The notes under the pieces are model-generated. The model worked only from the letters and a program-made list of their open reading frames with translations, had not been told where the DNA came from and did not search any database. Position numbers and translations under genes: made by a program. From DATGPD01 sp031423015 (GTDB lineage Bacteria > Planctomycetota > UBA1135 > UBA2386), in NCBI GenBank assembly GCA_031423015.1, contig JANPER010000246.1:1-64000 (forward strand): DNA of 64,000 nt, written 5' to 3'. This document shows, piece by piece, positions 51,792 to 60,325 of the stretch. How positions within the stretch are numbered: position 1 is the first letter of the stretch; each line of letters starts with the position of its first letter.

Positions 51792-52909
51792 GCCGACCGC
51801 GCGTCCTGGTGGTCGACGACGAGCCGGGCATGCTGCACGCGGTGCGGCGCCTGCTGGAGCGCGACTACGAGTTGCTGTGTTGCCCGACGCCCGCAAACGC
51901 ACTGGAAAGCGCCGCCGAGTTCGCGCCCGAGCTGGCGATGCTCGACATCCGCCTGCCCCAGGCCGACGGCTTCGACTTGATGCGCCGACTGCAACGGCTG
52001 ATCCCCGGCATCGATGTCATCCTGATGACGGGCAGCATCACCGACCTCGACAGCAAGCTGATCCGGTCGCTGCGCGGCGAAGCGTTCTTCTTCCTGCAGA
52101 AGCCGTTCGATCGCGAACTGCTGCTCACCTTGCTGACGCGCTGGCAGGAGCGGCGCCGCCTCGCGGCGGAGAACCACGACTATGTGGCGCGACTGGAAGA
52201 AGAGCTGCGCCAGGCGCGCGCGTTCCAGCAGCGCATGCTGCCGGGCGACGCGGCCCGCCTCGGTGGGCTCGCGCTGCACGGGCGCTACGTGCCGTGCGAG
52301 TCGCTGGGCGGCGACTTCTACGACTGGGCCGACGCGGGCGACGGCGCCACGGCACTGCTGATCGCTGATGTCGCGGGGCATGGCGTCGCGGCGGCGATGC
52401 TCACCGGCTTCGTCAAGGCCTCGTTTCACGCGGCGCACGTCGACGGCTACGCGCCAACCTCGGTCGCCACGCGCGTGCGCGACGGCCTGCGCGGCCTCGA
52501 TGACGGCTGTTTCGTCACCCTGTTGAGTGCGCGGATCGATCGGCGCGCGGGTCGCTTGGAATTCGTGAGCAGCGGCCATCCGTACGGCGCGGTGCTGCGC
52601 GGTCGGCAACGGCACCTGCTCGACAGCACGGGGCCGCTGCTGTCGCCGGCGTTCCCCGACGTCGGTTGCGACGCGGTCACCGTGCCGTGGGAACGGTCTG
52701 ATCGCCTGCTGCTGTGGACCGATGGCATCGAGGAGGCCGCCGACGCAACCGGCGAGCTGTTCGGCCAAGACCGTCTACTCGCCTGCCTCGACATCGACCT
52801 CGGCCACCCCGCCTTGCTGATGCGGATCGAGGCCGCCGTGCAGGCTTTCGTCGGCCAGCGCCCGTTGCGCGACGACTACACGCTGGTGATCGCTGGGCCG
52901 CCGGCGTGA
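51788..52909 (+). CDS. Response regulator fused to a PP2C/RsbU-type serine phosphatase
   Basis: A 373-residue protein: receiver domain with phospho-Asp53 in MLDIRLPQADGF and the conserved Lys in FLQKPF, a short coiled linker (LEEELRQARAFQQRMLPG) and a SpoIIE/RsbU-like phosphatase (GGDFYDWADAG, IADVAGHGVAAAML, TDGIEEA, RDDYTLVIAG). Such proteins dephosphorylate anti-sigma antagonists in partner-switching systems. The upstream histidine kinase probably phosphorylates it. No anti-sigma/antagonist pair is in the window. The 3' end overlaps the opposing truC-like gene by 135 bases. Confidence 0.93.
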   Translation: MSRPRVLVVDDEPGMLHAVRRLLERDYELLCCPTPANALESAAEFAPELAMLDIRLPQADGFDLMRRLQRLIPGIDVILMTGSITDLDSKLIRSLRGEAFFFLQKPFDRELLLTLLTRWQERRRLAAENHDYVARLEEELRQARAFQQRMLPGDAARLGGLALHGRYVPCESLGGDFYDWADAGDGATALLIADVAGHGVAAAMLTGFVKASFHAAHVDGYAPTSVATRVRDGLRGLDDGCFVTLLSARIDRRAGRLEFVSSGHPYGAVLRGRQRHLLDSTGPLLSPAFPDVGCDAVTVPWERSDRLLLWTDGIEEAADATGELFGQDRLLACLDIDLGHPALLMRIEAAVQAFVGQRPLRDDYTLVIAGPPA

Positions 52910-53605
52910 CAGCGGATCGGCCTTCGCCAGAAGGCCGAGCACGGTGCGCAGTTCTTGCGGCAGCGGATCGCGCAGATGCAGACGCTCGCCGGTGATCGGG
53001 TGGTCAAGGCACAGACGCGTCGCGTGCAGGAAGAGGCGCGGCAGCGCAAAGTGCGCGCGGAAGAACACGTTCAAGCGCCCCTTGCCAAACGTCGTGTCGC
53101 CGAGCGCGTGGTGCGCCAGGTGATTGAGATGCCGCCGGATCTGGTTGCTGCGTCCAGTGTGAATGCGGGCGCGCACCAAGGCGCAGCCGCGACCCCACAG
53201 CAGCGTCTGGAACTCGGTGTGCGCCGCCTGCGGTTGGCCACGCTCGTCGGACAGGGGCCGCTCCGAGGCGAAGCGCGGCGGCGGGGCACCGCGCGCCAGC
53301 ACGAGGTACTCCTTGCGGCACGTCGGTGACGCAAGGCTGCGCTGCAGCGCGGCGGCCGCTGCCGAGCTGAGCGCAAACGTGATCACGCCGCTGGTCGCGC
53401 GGTCGAGGCGCTGCACGGGGTAGAGCCACAGGCCGAGTTGCGCCTTCAAGGTCTGCAACAGCACAACGTGGTCCTCGGGTGAGCGCGCGGCTTTGTGCAC
53501 CAACATGCCGCTCGGCTTGCTGACCGCGACGATCGAGTCATCCAGCCAGAGCACGCGCAGGGGCGGTGGCGTGGGCGTCGGCGTCGGCTCGTCGACCGTG
53601 CTCAC
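52775..53605 (-). CDS. truC: RluA/TruC-family pseudouridine synthase
   Basis: A 276-residue RNA pseudouridine synthase. The catalytic Asp68 is in QRLDRATSGV (the family usually has HRLD), with VSKPSGMLVHK before it and TGRSNQIRRHLNHLAHHALG after it. The last phrase and FGKGRLN match TruC, which modifies uridine 65 of some tRNAs. GTG 53605 gives a short Thr/Pro-rich N-terminus; the frame is open to a TTG at 53665. About 45 codons at the C-terminus overlap the phosphatase gene on the other strand and are not typical of the family. Confidence 0.85.
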   Translation of the reverse strand: MSTVDEPTPTPTPPPLRVLWLDDSIVAVSKPSGMLVHKAARSPEDHVVLLQTLKAQLGLWLYPVQRLDRATSGVITFALSSAAAAALQRSLASPTCRKEYLVLARGAPPPRFASERPLSDERGQPQAAHTEFQTLLWGRGCALVRARIHTGRSNQIRRHLNHLAHHALGDTTFGKGRLNVFFRAHFALPRLFLHATRLCLDHPITGERLHLRDPLPQELRTVLGLLAKADPLSRRRPSDHQRVVVAQRALADESLHGGLDPHQQGGVAEVDVEAGE

Positions 53606-53842
53606 CGTCGACGGCTTCCCGATCGGTTTCCTGCCACCCCGTACGACGCGAACCGCAGCGCGCAACCTTCGCGCCGACGACTTGACGCTGCAAATCCCGA
53701 CACATCGCGTGCAGTGCGCGACGACACCTGCCAGCCCGCCTCACGGTTCAGGGTGTTGACGGCCGACATATTCTTTGCACTCGGGGTCCGAACAGGGTTC
53801 GAACGGGAGATGACGACGCCACGAGCGTCGAGAGGCAGCAGC

Positions 53843-55261
53843 ATGGCGACTGGTACACAAAGCCGCGGCGTAGGACTCGAGAATATGGCGCCTGATGCGG
53901 CGACGCAGCCGGCGCCGGTGTCGCCGTCGCTCGCGCCACCGATCACCGGCAACGCCATGCTTGTGGCGGGGGCCAGCTTGAGCGACAAGGCTGGCGTGCC
54001 ACACGTGGTCATCGTCGGCGGCGGGTTCGGTGGGCTCACAGTGGCGCAAGCCCTGCGTCGCGCGCCGGTGCGCATCACCCTCATCGACCGCCAGAACTAC
54101 CACCTCTTTCAGCCGCTGCTGTATCAGGTGGCTGGTGCTGTGCTGTCGCCCGCGAACATCGCGTCGCCGATTCGCTCGATCCTGCGCCGCCAGCGCAACG
54201 CCGGCGTGCGCCTGGGCAACGTCGAGCGGATCGACGTTGCTCAGCGCGCCGTCGTGCTCAGCGACGGCTCGGCCGTCGCCTACGACCAGCTCGTCGTCGC
54301 CGCCGGCGCGCGCAGTCATTACTTTGGCCACGACGACTGGCGCAGCGTCGCGCCGACCTTGAAGACGTTGGAAGACGCCCTCAACGTGCGGCAGCGCGTG
54401 CTGACTGCCTTCGAGAAGGCCGAGTGGGTCGAGCACGACGCCGAGCGACGCGAGTTGCTCACGTTCGTGGTCATCGGCGGTGGGCCCACCGGCGTGGAGT
54501 TGGCGGGCACGCTCGCCGAGCTGGCCAAGCACACGCTCGCCCGCGAGTTCCGCAATATCGATTCGCGCACGGCGCGCGTGATCCTCGTCGAGGGCGCCTC
54601 GAGCGTGCTGAACGGCTTTCCACCGAAGCTGCAAGAACGCGCGCTGCGCGACCTGCGCGAGCTCGGCATCGAAGTGCGCTTGGGCAAGCCGGTCGAGTCG
54701 ATCACCCAAGGCAGCCTCGTGGTGGGGGGTGACAAGATCGTGGCCGGCACCGTGCTGTGGGCCGCCGGCGTGCAACCGGTGCCGCTCGGCGCCACGCTCG
54801 GCGTGCCGCTCGACCGCGGCCGCGTCGTGGTCGAGGCCGACCTCACGGTGCCCGGCCATCCCGAAATCACGGTCATCGGCGACCTAGCTTGTTTCTTGCA
54901 CCAAGACGGCAAGCCGTTGCCCGGGGTCGCTCCCGTGGCCGTGCAGATGGGCCAACACGTCGCGCGCAACATCCTGCGCGGGATGCGGCAAGAGGCGCGG
55001 CTGCCCTTCCGCTACCGCGATCTCGGCACGATGGCCACCATCGGTCGCCGACGCGCGGTCGCGTGGATCGGGGGCCGTCAGTTCACCGGTTGGCTCGCCT
55101 GGCAAGCCTGGCTCTTGGTCCATCTGATGGCGATCGTCGGCTTCAAGAGTCGCCTCATGGTGCTGCTCGAATGGGCGTGGAGCTACCTCACCTCGCAGCG
55201 CCGGGCGCGGTTGATTCGGCGCGAGCGGTCGAGTGACGACGGCGGCGGGGCGCCAGCGTAA
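53843..55261 (+). CDS. ndh: Type II NADH dehydrogenase (NDH-2)
   Basis: A 472-residue FAD enzyme that passes electrons from NADH to quinone without pumping protons. FAD site VVIVGGGFGG (residues 55-64), DRQNYHLFQPLLYQVA, NADH site VVIGGGPTGVELAG, VIGDLAC, and a hydrophobic C-terminus (GWLAWQAWLLVHLMAIVGF) for membrane attachment. ATG 53843 has AGAGG eight bases upstream; ATG 53810 and 53885 are alternatives. The 237 bases between this and the truC start hold an AT-rich patch (53767-53774) but no clear promoter. Confidence 0.92.
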   Translation: MATGTQSRGVGLENMAPDAATQPAPVSPSLAPPITGNAMLVAGASLSDKAGVPHVVIVGGGFGGLTVAQALRRAPVRITLIDRQNYHLFQPLLYQVAGAVLSPANIASPIRSILRRQRNAGVRLGNVERIDVAQRAVVLSDGSAVAYDQLVVAAGARSHYFGHDDWRSVAPTLKTLEDALNVRQRVLTAFEKAEWVEHDAERRELLTFVVIGGGPTGVELAGTLAELAKHTLAREFRNIDSRTARVILVEGASSVLNGFPPKLQERALRDLRELGIEVRLGKPVESITQGSLVVGGDKIVAGTVLWAAGVQPVPLGATLGVPLDRGRVVVEADLTVPGHPEITVIGDLACFLHQDGKPLPGVAPVAVQMGQHVARNILRGMRQEARLPFRYRDLGTMATIGRRRAVAWIGGRQFTGWLAWQAWLLVHLMAIVGFKSRLMVLLEWAWSYLTSQRRARLIRRERSSDDGGGAPA

Positions 55262-55273
55262 GGCGTCGAAGGA

Positions 55274-55302
55274 TTCGCCCAGGCGCGCCGCGGCGGTAGA
55301 CT
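55274..55302 (+). promoter_or_regulatory. Promoter candidate before the DUF3299-like gene
   Basis: TTCGCC (55274-55279), 17 bases, TAGACT (55297-55302). The ATG is 12 bases after the -10, so the leader would be about five bases. Confidence 0.4.
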
Positions 55303-55314
55303 CATCGGTTACCC

Positions 55315-55725
55315 ATGGCGTCCCTGCGCCTTCTCTCCCTGGCAACCCTGTTGTTCTGCGCGCGCAGCGAAGACCCCATCGCGACGTCGTTCACCACGCT
55401 CGCGGGCTTCGACTTCACGCCGGGCGTGCAGCTGCCGCAGGAGGTCGTGGACCTCGACGACAAGACGGTGCGCGTGCAGGGCTTCATGCAGGCAGAGAAG
55501 GACGGCGACACCGACCTGTCCTACTTTCTCCTGATCAACGACGCCTGCGGCTGCCAAGGCACGCCGAAGCTCAACGAGATCATCTACTGCGCGATGCCGG
55601 AGAGCCACACCACCAAGCTGCTGCCCGGCTTGGTGAAGATCACCGGCAAGCTGTTCGTGGGCGAAGAGAAGGAAGGCGAGGATGTCGTTGGGCTCTACTA
55701 TCTAGATGTCGACAAGATCGAATAG
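55315..55725 (+). CDS. Small exported DUF3299-like protein
   Basis: A 136-residue protein with an N-terminal signal (SLRLLSLATLLFCARS) and a domain reading KTVRVQGFMQAEKDG, LSYFLLINDACGCQGTPKLN and NEIIYCAMPE. The pattern (GFM, FLL near a Cys, P-N-E) resembles DUF3299, found in exported proteins near metal or ABC transport genes. The cysteines (CGCQG) could bind metal. It overlaps the next gene by 20 bases. Confidence 0.7.
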   Translation: MASLRLLSLATLLFCARSEDPIATSFTTLAGFDFTPGVQLPQEVVDLDDKTVRVQGFMQAEKDGDTDLSYFLLINDACGCQGTPKLNEIIYCAMPESHTTKLLPGLVKITGKLFVGEEKEGEDVVGLYYLDVDKIE

Positions 55726-56893
55726 CGCGTTCGTCTGCGGTCTGCTCTTCACGTTGGTCCTGCGCGGTCAAGAGATCGAGAGCCCGGTGGCGGCGGGGGC
55801 CGACTGGCCGGCCAAGGTCAAGGTGGCCATCGAGAGCCCGCGCTACGCGGTGCAGCGCGCGGCCAGCAATGACGTGGCACGCGCCGGCGACGCCGCGGTG
55901 CCGGCGATCCGCGCCTATGTAGAAAGCAAGGGCAAGGACGCGCTGCCGCTGCTACTGGTCGACGCGATGGCCCAGAGTGACGCCGGTGGCGACGCGGTGC
56001 GGGCCTTGCTGCGCGGGTGGGCAACCGATCGCGAGTTCTTTTGGCGCGCGCAGGCGCTGACGGGATTGGCGCGTCGAAAGAGCCCACTCGACGCCGAGTT
56101 GTTCGCGCAGGCGTTGCAAGATCCGTCGCACGTGTTTCGCGTCGCCGGCGCCAAGGGGGTGCACGCACTCGCCGGCGCTGCCCCCAAAGCGTGGGACGCA
56201 GCGCGCGCCGTGCTGCTCGACCCGGACCCCCGCGCGCGCGTGCTGTTCGCCATGCACTTGTTCGCGCAGACCCGCGAGCCCGCGGCCTTGCCGGCGCTGG
56301 TGGCGGCGATCGCCGACGACCGCGCGTTTCTGGACGACGACTGGGCGCGACGGCTGGCGGTGCAGACGGTGCAGACGCTGGCGCGCGTGGCCGGCACGAA
56401 CTTCGACTATCAGGGCACGCGCTCGCTCGCCGGCAACCGCGAGGCGATCGCCAAGTTTGCCAAGTGGGCGGAACTCGATCCACCCGAGCTTCGCGAACGC
56501 GATGACGTGCAAGACCTCGGCGGCGTCGAGGTGCGATCGTGCCGGCACGGCGATCTGTTCCTGCGCTGGACTGACACCGAGCTGCACTTCGACCTCGACC
56601 GCGGTCGCAAGGTAGTGCTGCCCGCCGACGCGCACGCGGCGCTGATGCAGGCGCTCGCCACCGCGCTCGATACGAACAGCGAGGCTCGCCGCGTGGTCGG
56701 CAAGGTGGTGTGCGATTACCTGCAGCTCACGGTGCGCGCGCCGGCTCGGCTGTGGAAGGTGGCGCCGGACGCGGTGCCAGCCGAGGTGCACAGGTTTCTG
56801 GTCGCGACCGCGGACGCGCTGGCTACCGCCGGGCATGGCGGACTCGCGTCCGAACTGCGCGCGCGCCTCACACAGTTCCCGCCGCACGATTGA
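55706..56893 (+). CDS. Exported HEAT-like repeat protein
   Basis: A 395-residue protein with a probable signal peptide (NSAFVCGLLFTLVLRGQ) and helical HEAT-like repeats to about residue 230 (FWRAQALTGLARRKSPLDAE, AARAVLLDPDPRARVLFAMH), then a different C-terminal domain (VEVRSCRHGDLFLRWTDTEL). Family not recognised. It begins inside the DUF3299-like gene and precedes the PVC heme protein by 48 bases, so all three may act together in the envelope. Confidence 0.68.
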   Translation: MSTRSNSAFVCGLLFTLVLRGQEIESPVAAGADWPAKVKVAIESPRYAVQRAASNDVARAGDAAVPAIRAYVESKGKDALPLLLVDAMAQSDAGGDAVRALLRGWATDREFFWRAQALTGLARRKSPLDAELFAQALQDPSHVFRVAGAKGVHALAGAAPKAWDAARAVLLDPDPRARVLFAMHLFAQTREPAALPALVAAIADDRAFLDDDWARRLAVQTVQTLARVAGTNFDYQGTRSLAGNREAIAKFAKWAELDPPELRERDDVQDLGGVEVRSCRHGDLFLRWTDTELHFDLDRGRKVVLPADAHAALMQALATALDTNSEARRVVGKVVCDYLQLTVRAPARLWKVAPDAVPAEVHRFLVATADALATAGHGGLASELRARLTQFPPHD

Positions 56894-56917
56894 GCCGCCT
56901 CAGGGTGCGGTCATACT
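56890..56917 (+). promoter_or_regulatory. Promoter candidate for the heme protein gene
   Basis: TTGAGC (56890-56895, including the previous stop codon), 16 bases, CATACT (56912-56917); the ATG is 24 bases downstream. Confidence 0.45.
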
Positions 56918-56941
56918 GCGCGGGTCTCGCACCAAGAGCCC

Positions 56942-59900
56942 ATGCGCACCAAGATCCCCTTCACCCTGTCTCTCGCCGTGTCTCTAGCCGCCGGCGCCAC
57001 GTCAAGCGCGCAAGACGCGGCCTACCAACCGGCGCTGCTGGGGCCCAGCAAGGAAGGCGAGTTGGCGCGGCGGAAGTTCGTGCACGCCGACGACCTCGAG
57101 GTCTCGCTGTGGGCCGCCGAGCCGCAGCTCGGCAATCCGGTGGCGTTCTGGATCGATCGCCAGGCGCGGGTCTACGTCGCCGAGACCTACCGACTGCACA
57201 AGGGAGTCACCGACAACCGCAAGTTTGGCACCGACTGGGCCGACGCCGATCTCGCGTGTCGCACGGTGCAGGATCGCATCGCGCAGTACCAGCGCTTCTT
57301 TGCCGACAAGCTTCCGGCATTGACCAGCGAGCACGAGCGGGTGCGCTTGCTCTGGGATAGCGACGGCGACGGCAAGGCGGATCGCGACACCGTGTTCGCC
57401 GACGGCTTCAAGCAATTGGAAGACGGCATCGCCGCCGGCGTGCTGGAACACGGCGGCGACGTGTTCTTCACCTGCATCCCCAAGCTCTGGCGGCTGCGCG
57501 ACCACAACGGCGACGGCGTCGCCGATGAGCGCGCTGCGGTGCACGATGGCTTCGGCGTGCACACCGCGCTGCTTGGCCACGACATGCACGGCTTGATCGT
57601 GGGCCCCGACGGTCGCCTGTACTTCAGCATCGGCGACCGCGGGCTGCACGTGACGACGCCGAGCGGCACGCTGGCCTTGCCCGACGAAGGCGCAGTGCTG
57701 CGCTGCGAACTCGATGGCAGCAAGCTCGAAGTGTTCCACCGCGGCCTGCGCAACCCGCAGGAACTCGCGTTTGACGACTTCGGCAACTTGTTCACCGGCG
57801 ACAACAACAGCGACGGCGGCGATCGCGCGCGCTTCGTGTACTTGCTGCCGGGCGGCGACTGCGGCTGGCGCATCGGCTTTCAGACCATCAACGACCGCGG
57901 ACCCTGGAACCAAGAGAAGCTGTGGCATCCGCCGTTCCGTGGCCAGGCTGCCTACGTGAACCCGCCGATCGACAACTACGCCAGCGGGCCCTCGGGTCTG
58001 TGCTTCGATCCGGGGACGGGTCTGCCGGCGCGCTGGCGCGGGCACTTCTTGCTGTGCGACTTCCGCGGCTCGAGCGCCAACAGCGGCGTGTTTGCGCTGC
58101 GCCTCGAAGCCAAAGGCGCCGGCTTCGAACTGGCCAGCGAAGGCCCGGTGATCACGTCGGTGCTGGCGACCGATGTCGAGGTCGGGCCGGACGGCGCGAT
58201 CTGGATCGCCGACTGGACCGAAGGTTGGGACCAGCCGATGAAGGGACGCATCTACCGGCTGACACCGCGCGGGCTCGCCAGCGATGCGGCGGTGGCGGAC
58301 ACCAAGCGACGCCTGCAGAGCGACCTCACGCGAGCGCCGATGGCCGACCTGCTGGGCGCGCTGGGCCACCAAGATCGGCGCGTGCGACAGGCGGCGCAGT
58401 TCGCGCTGGCGACGCGGGCCGACGCGCGCGCCGATCTCCAGCGTGTGGCTTCGCAGGTGGCTGCGCCGCGTCTGGCGCGCGTGCACGCGATCTGGGCGCT
58501 AGGGCAGATGGCGCGCACCGGGCAGCTCGCCGGGCAGCTCGACGCGCTCCAGCCGATCAAAGAATGGCTCGCCGACCCGGACCTCGAGATCCGCGCCCAG
58601 GCCATCCGCGTGTGTGCCGACGCGAAGCACCAAGCCGCGCTCGACCCCCTGATCGCCAGCCTGCGCGACCGCAGTAGCCGCGTGCGTTCGTTGGCCGCGA
58701 TCGCGCTCGGTCAACTCGGCGCCCGCAAAGCGCTGCTGCCTCTCCTGCGCTTGCTGCGCGAGAACGATGACCGCGACCCGTGGCTGCGGCACGCGGGCAT
58801 CGCCGGCCTCGTGGGCGTGGCCGATCCGGTGGCCTTGCTGGCGCACGCCGACGACAGCAGCGACGCCGTGCGCCTGGCCTTGTGCGTCGCTCTGCGTCGA
58901 CTCGAGAGCCCGCATGTCGCTCGCTTTCTCGAGGACCGCACGGCGTTGGTCGCCGTCGAGGCGGCGCGCGCGGTGCACGACGTGCCGATCAGCGCCGCGA
59001 CCCCTGCGCTCGCCGCGGTGCTCAATCGCCGCGAAGTGCAAGACCCCGCCCTGGTGCGGCGCGCCATGGCCGCGTGTTTCCGCGCGGGCGACGCGGCCGG
59101 CGCCGAACGCCTGGCCACCTTCGCCGCGCGCGACGACGCCGACGACAAGCTGCGCGTGCTGGCGCTGAGCACGCTGGCCGATTGGGCGCGGCCCAGCGCG
59201 CGCGATCGCGTCCTCGACCTGTGGCGACCGATCGCCGACCGCGGGCCCGAGGTGGCGCGCGCCGCGCTCGCCGTGCACTTGGAGGCATTGCTGGCGCAGA
59301 GCGACCAGAACCTGGTGGCCGCGGCGGCGCGCGCGGCAGGAGTGTTGGACATGAGTGCGTTCGCCGCCGCGCTGGAAAGAGTGGCGCGCGATGACGCCCG
59401 TGGTGGCAAGGCGCGCGCGGCCGCCCTGACCGCGCTCGAACGGGTCGGCGGCGGGGCGGCGGCGACGGCGGCCGCCTCGCTCGCGGCCAGCCCAGACGCG
59501 GCGCTGCGCAAGGCGGCGATGCAGGTCGTGAGTCGGCTCGATCCGGAAGCGGCGGTCGGCGTGCTCGACGCGCTGGTCGCCAGCGCGCCGCTCGACGAGC
59601 AACAGAACGCGCTCGCCGCGTTGGGCGACAGCAAGGCCAGCGCCGCCGACGCCGCGCTCGTGCGTTGGCTCGACGCCTGCACCGAGGGCAAGCTCGCGCC
59701 CGCGCTGCGCCTCGACTTGCTGGACGCCGCGGGCAAGCGCCAGGCACGATCGGTGATGAGCAAGCTCGCCGCCTTCGAGGCGAGCCGGCCGGCCGACGAC
59801 CCGTTGGCGTTGTGGCGCGAGACGCTCGAGGGCGGCGATGCCGAGCGCGGCGAACACTTGTACTGGAACCACGCGGCGGCGGTGTGCACGCGCTGTCACG

Positions 59901-60274
59901 CGCTGCAAGACAGCGGCGGCAACGCGGGGCCGCCCCTCGACAGCGTCGGCAGCCGACTGACGCGCGAGCAGATCCTCGAGTCGCTGGCGCTGCCGCAGGC
60001 GCAGGTGACGAATGGCTACGGCACCGTGGTGCTCGTGCGCAAGGTAGGCGAAGCCGTGGCTGGCATCCTCAAGTCCGACGACGGCAAGATCCTGCGCGTG
60101 CAGAGTCCCGAGGGCGAGATCATCGAAGTGAACGCGACCGACGTCGCGAGCAAGACCCCGGCGATCTCGGCGATGCCGCCGATGGCGGCGATTCTCAGCA
60201 AGCGCGAGCTGCGCGATGTGATCGAGTTCTTGAGCCGGCGGCGCGCGGAAGAGAAGCAGCCGAGTAAGCACTGA
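56942..60274 (+). CDS. PVC-type membrane-bound dehydrogenase with HEAT repeats and C-terminal cytochrome c
   Basis: A 1,110-residue secreted protein. Signal peptide (TLSLAVSLAAGATSSA); a beta-propeller dehydrogenase domain up to about residue 440 (VSLWAAEPQLGNPVAFWIDR-type opening, RGLRNPQELAFDDFGNLFTG, IWIADWTEGWDQPM); HEAT repeats from about 470 to 930 (DPLIASLRDRSSRVRSLAAI); and a cytochrome c with CTRCH (Cys982, Cys985, His986) and AMPPMA as likely axial methionine. This domain order is a hallmark of planctomycetes and their relatives. It probably oxidises a sugar or alcohol and passes electrons to its own heme. Confidence 0.92.
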   Translation: MRTKIPFTLSLAVSLAAGATSSAQDAAYQPALLGPSKEGELARRKFVHADDLEVSLWAAEPQLGNPVAFWIDRQARVYVAETYRLHKGVTDNRKFGTDWADADLACRTVQDRIAQYQRFFADKLPALTSEHERVRLLWDSDGDGKADRDTVFADGFKQLEDGIAAGVLEHGGDVFFTCIPKLWRLRDHNGDGVADERAAVHDGFGVHTALLGHDMHGLIVGPDGRLYFSIGDRGLHVTTPSGTLALPDEGAVLRCELDGSKLEVFHRGLRNPQELAFDDFGNLFTGDNNSDGGDRARFVYLLPGGDCGWRIGFQTINDRGPWNQEKLWHPPFRGQAAYVNPPIDNYASGPSGLCFDPGTGLPARWRGHFLLCDFRGSSANSGVFALRLEAKGAGFELASEGPVITSVLATDVEVGPDGAIWIADWTEGWDQPMKGRIYRLTPRGLASDAAVADTKRRLQSDLTRAPMADLLGALGHQDRRVRQAAQFALATRADARADLQRVASQVAAPRLARVHAIWALGQMARTGQLAGQLDALQPIKEWLADPDLEIRAQAIRVCADAKHQAALDPLIASLRDRSSRVRSLAAIALGQLGARKALLPLLRLLRENDDRDPWLRHAGIAGLVGVADPVALLAHADDSSDAVRLALCVALRRLESPHVARFLEDRTALVAVEAARAVHDVPISAATPALAAVLNRREVQDPALVRRAMAACFRAGDAAGAERLATFAARDDADDKLRVLALSTLADWARPSARDRVLDLWRPIADRGPEVARAALAVHLEALLAQSDQNLVAAAARAAGVLDMSAFAAALERVARDDARGGKARAAALTALERVGGGAAATAAASLAASPDAALRKAAMQVVSRLDPEAAVGVLDALVASAPLDEQQNALAALGDSKASAADAALVRWLDACTEGKLAPALRLDLLDAAGKRQARSVMSKLAAFEASRPADDPLALWRETLEGGDAERGEHLYWNHAAAVCTRCHALQDSGGNAGPPLDSVGSRLTREQILESLALPQAQVTNGYGTVVLVRKVGEAVAGILKSDDGKILRVQSPEGEIIEVNATDVASKTPAISAMPPMAAILSKRELRDVIEFLSRRRAEEKQPSKH

Positions 60275-60276
60275 GC

Positions 60277-60289
60277 GCGGCTTCGCCGC
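60277..60289. terminator. Short hairpin between convergent genes
   Basis: GCGGC-TTC-GCCGC forms a tight 5-bp hairpin just after the heme protein stop. No T-run follows; it could work as a weak terminator. Confidence 0.3.
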
Positions 60290-60294
60290 AAATC

Positions 60295-60318
60295 GGGAGC
60301 GGGAGCGGGAGCGGGAGA
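60295..60318. repeat. Hexamer tandem repeat
   Basis: GGGAGC is repeated three times (60295-60312) and followed by GGGAGA, in the 51-base gap between the convergent heme protein and dioxygenase genes. Confidence 0.85.
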
Positions 60319-60325
60319 GGAACTC

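Noticed and set aside
53790..53812. tRNA T-loop-like GGTTCGAAC
   Set aside because: The flanking bases do not pair as a T-stem and no D-arm or acceptor stem is found.
58499..60271. 590-codon minus-strand open frame opposite the heme protein
   Set aside because: Arg/Ala/His-rich antisense shadow with no recognisable motif.
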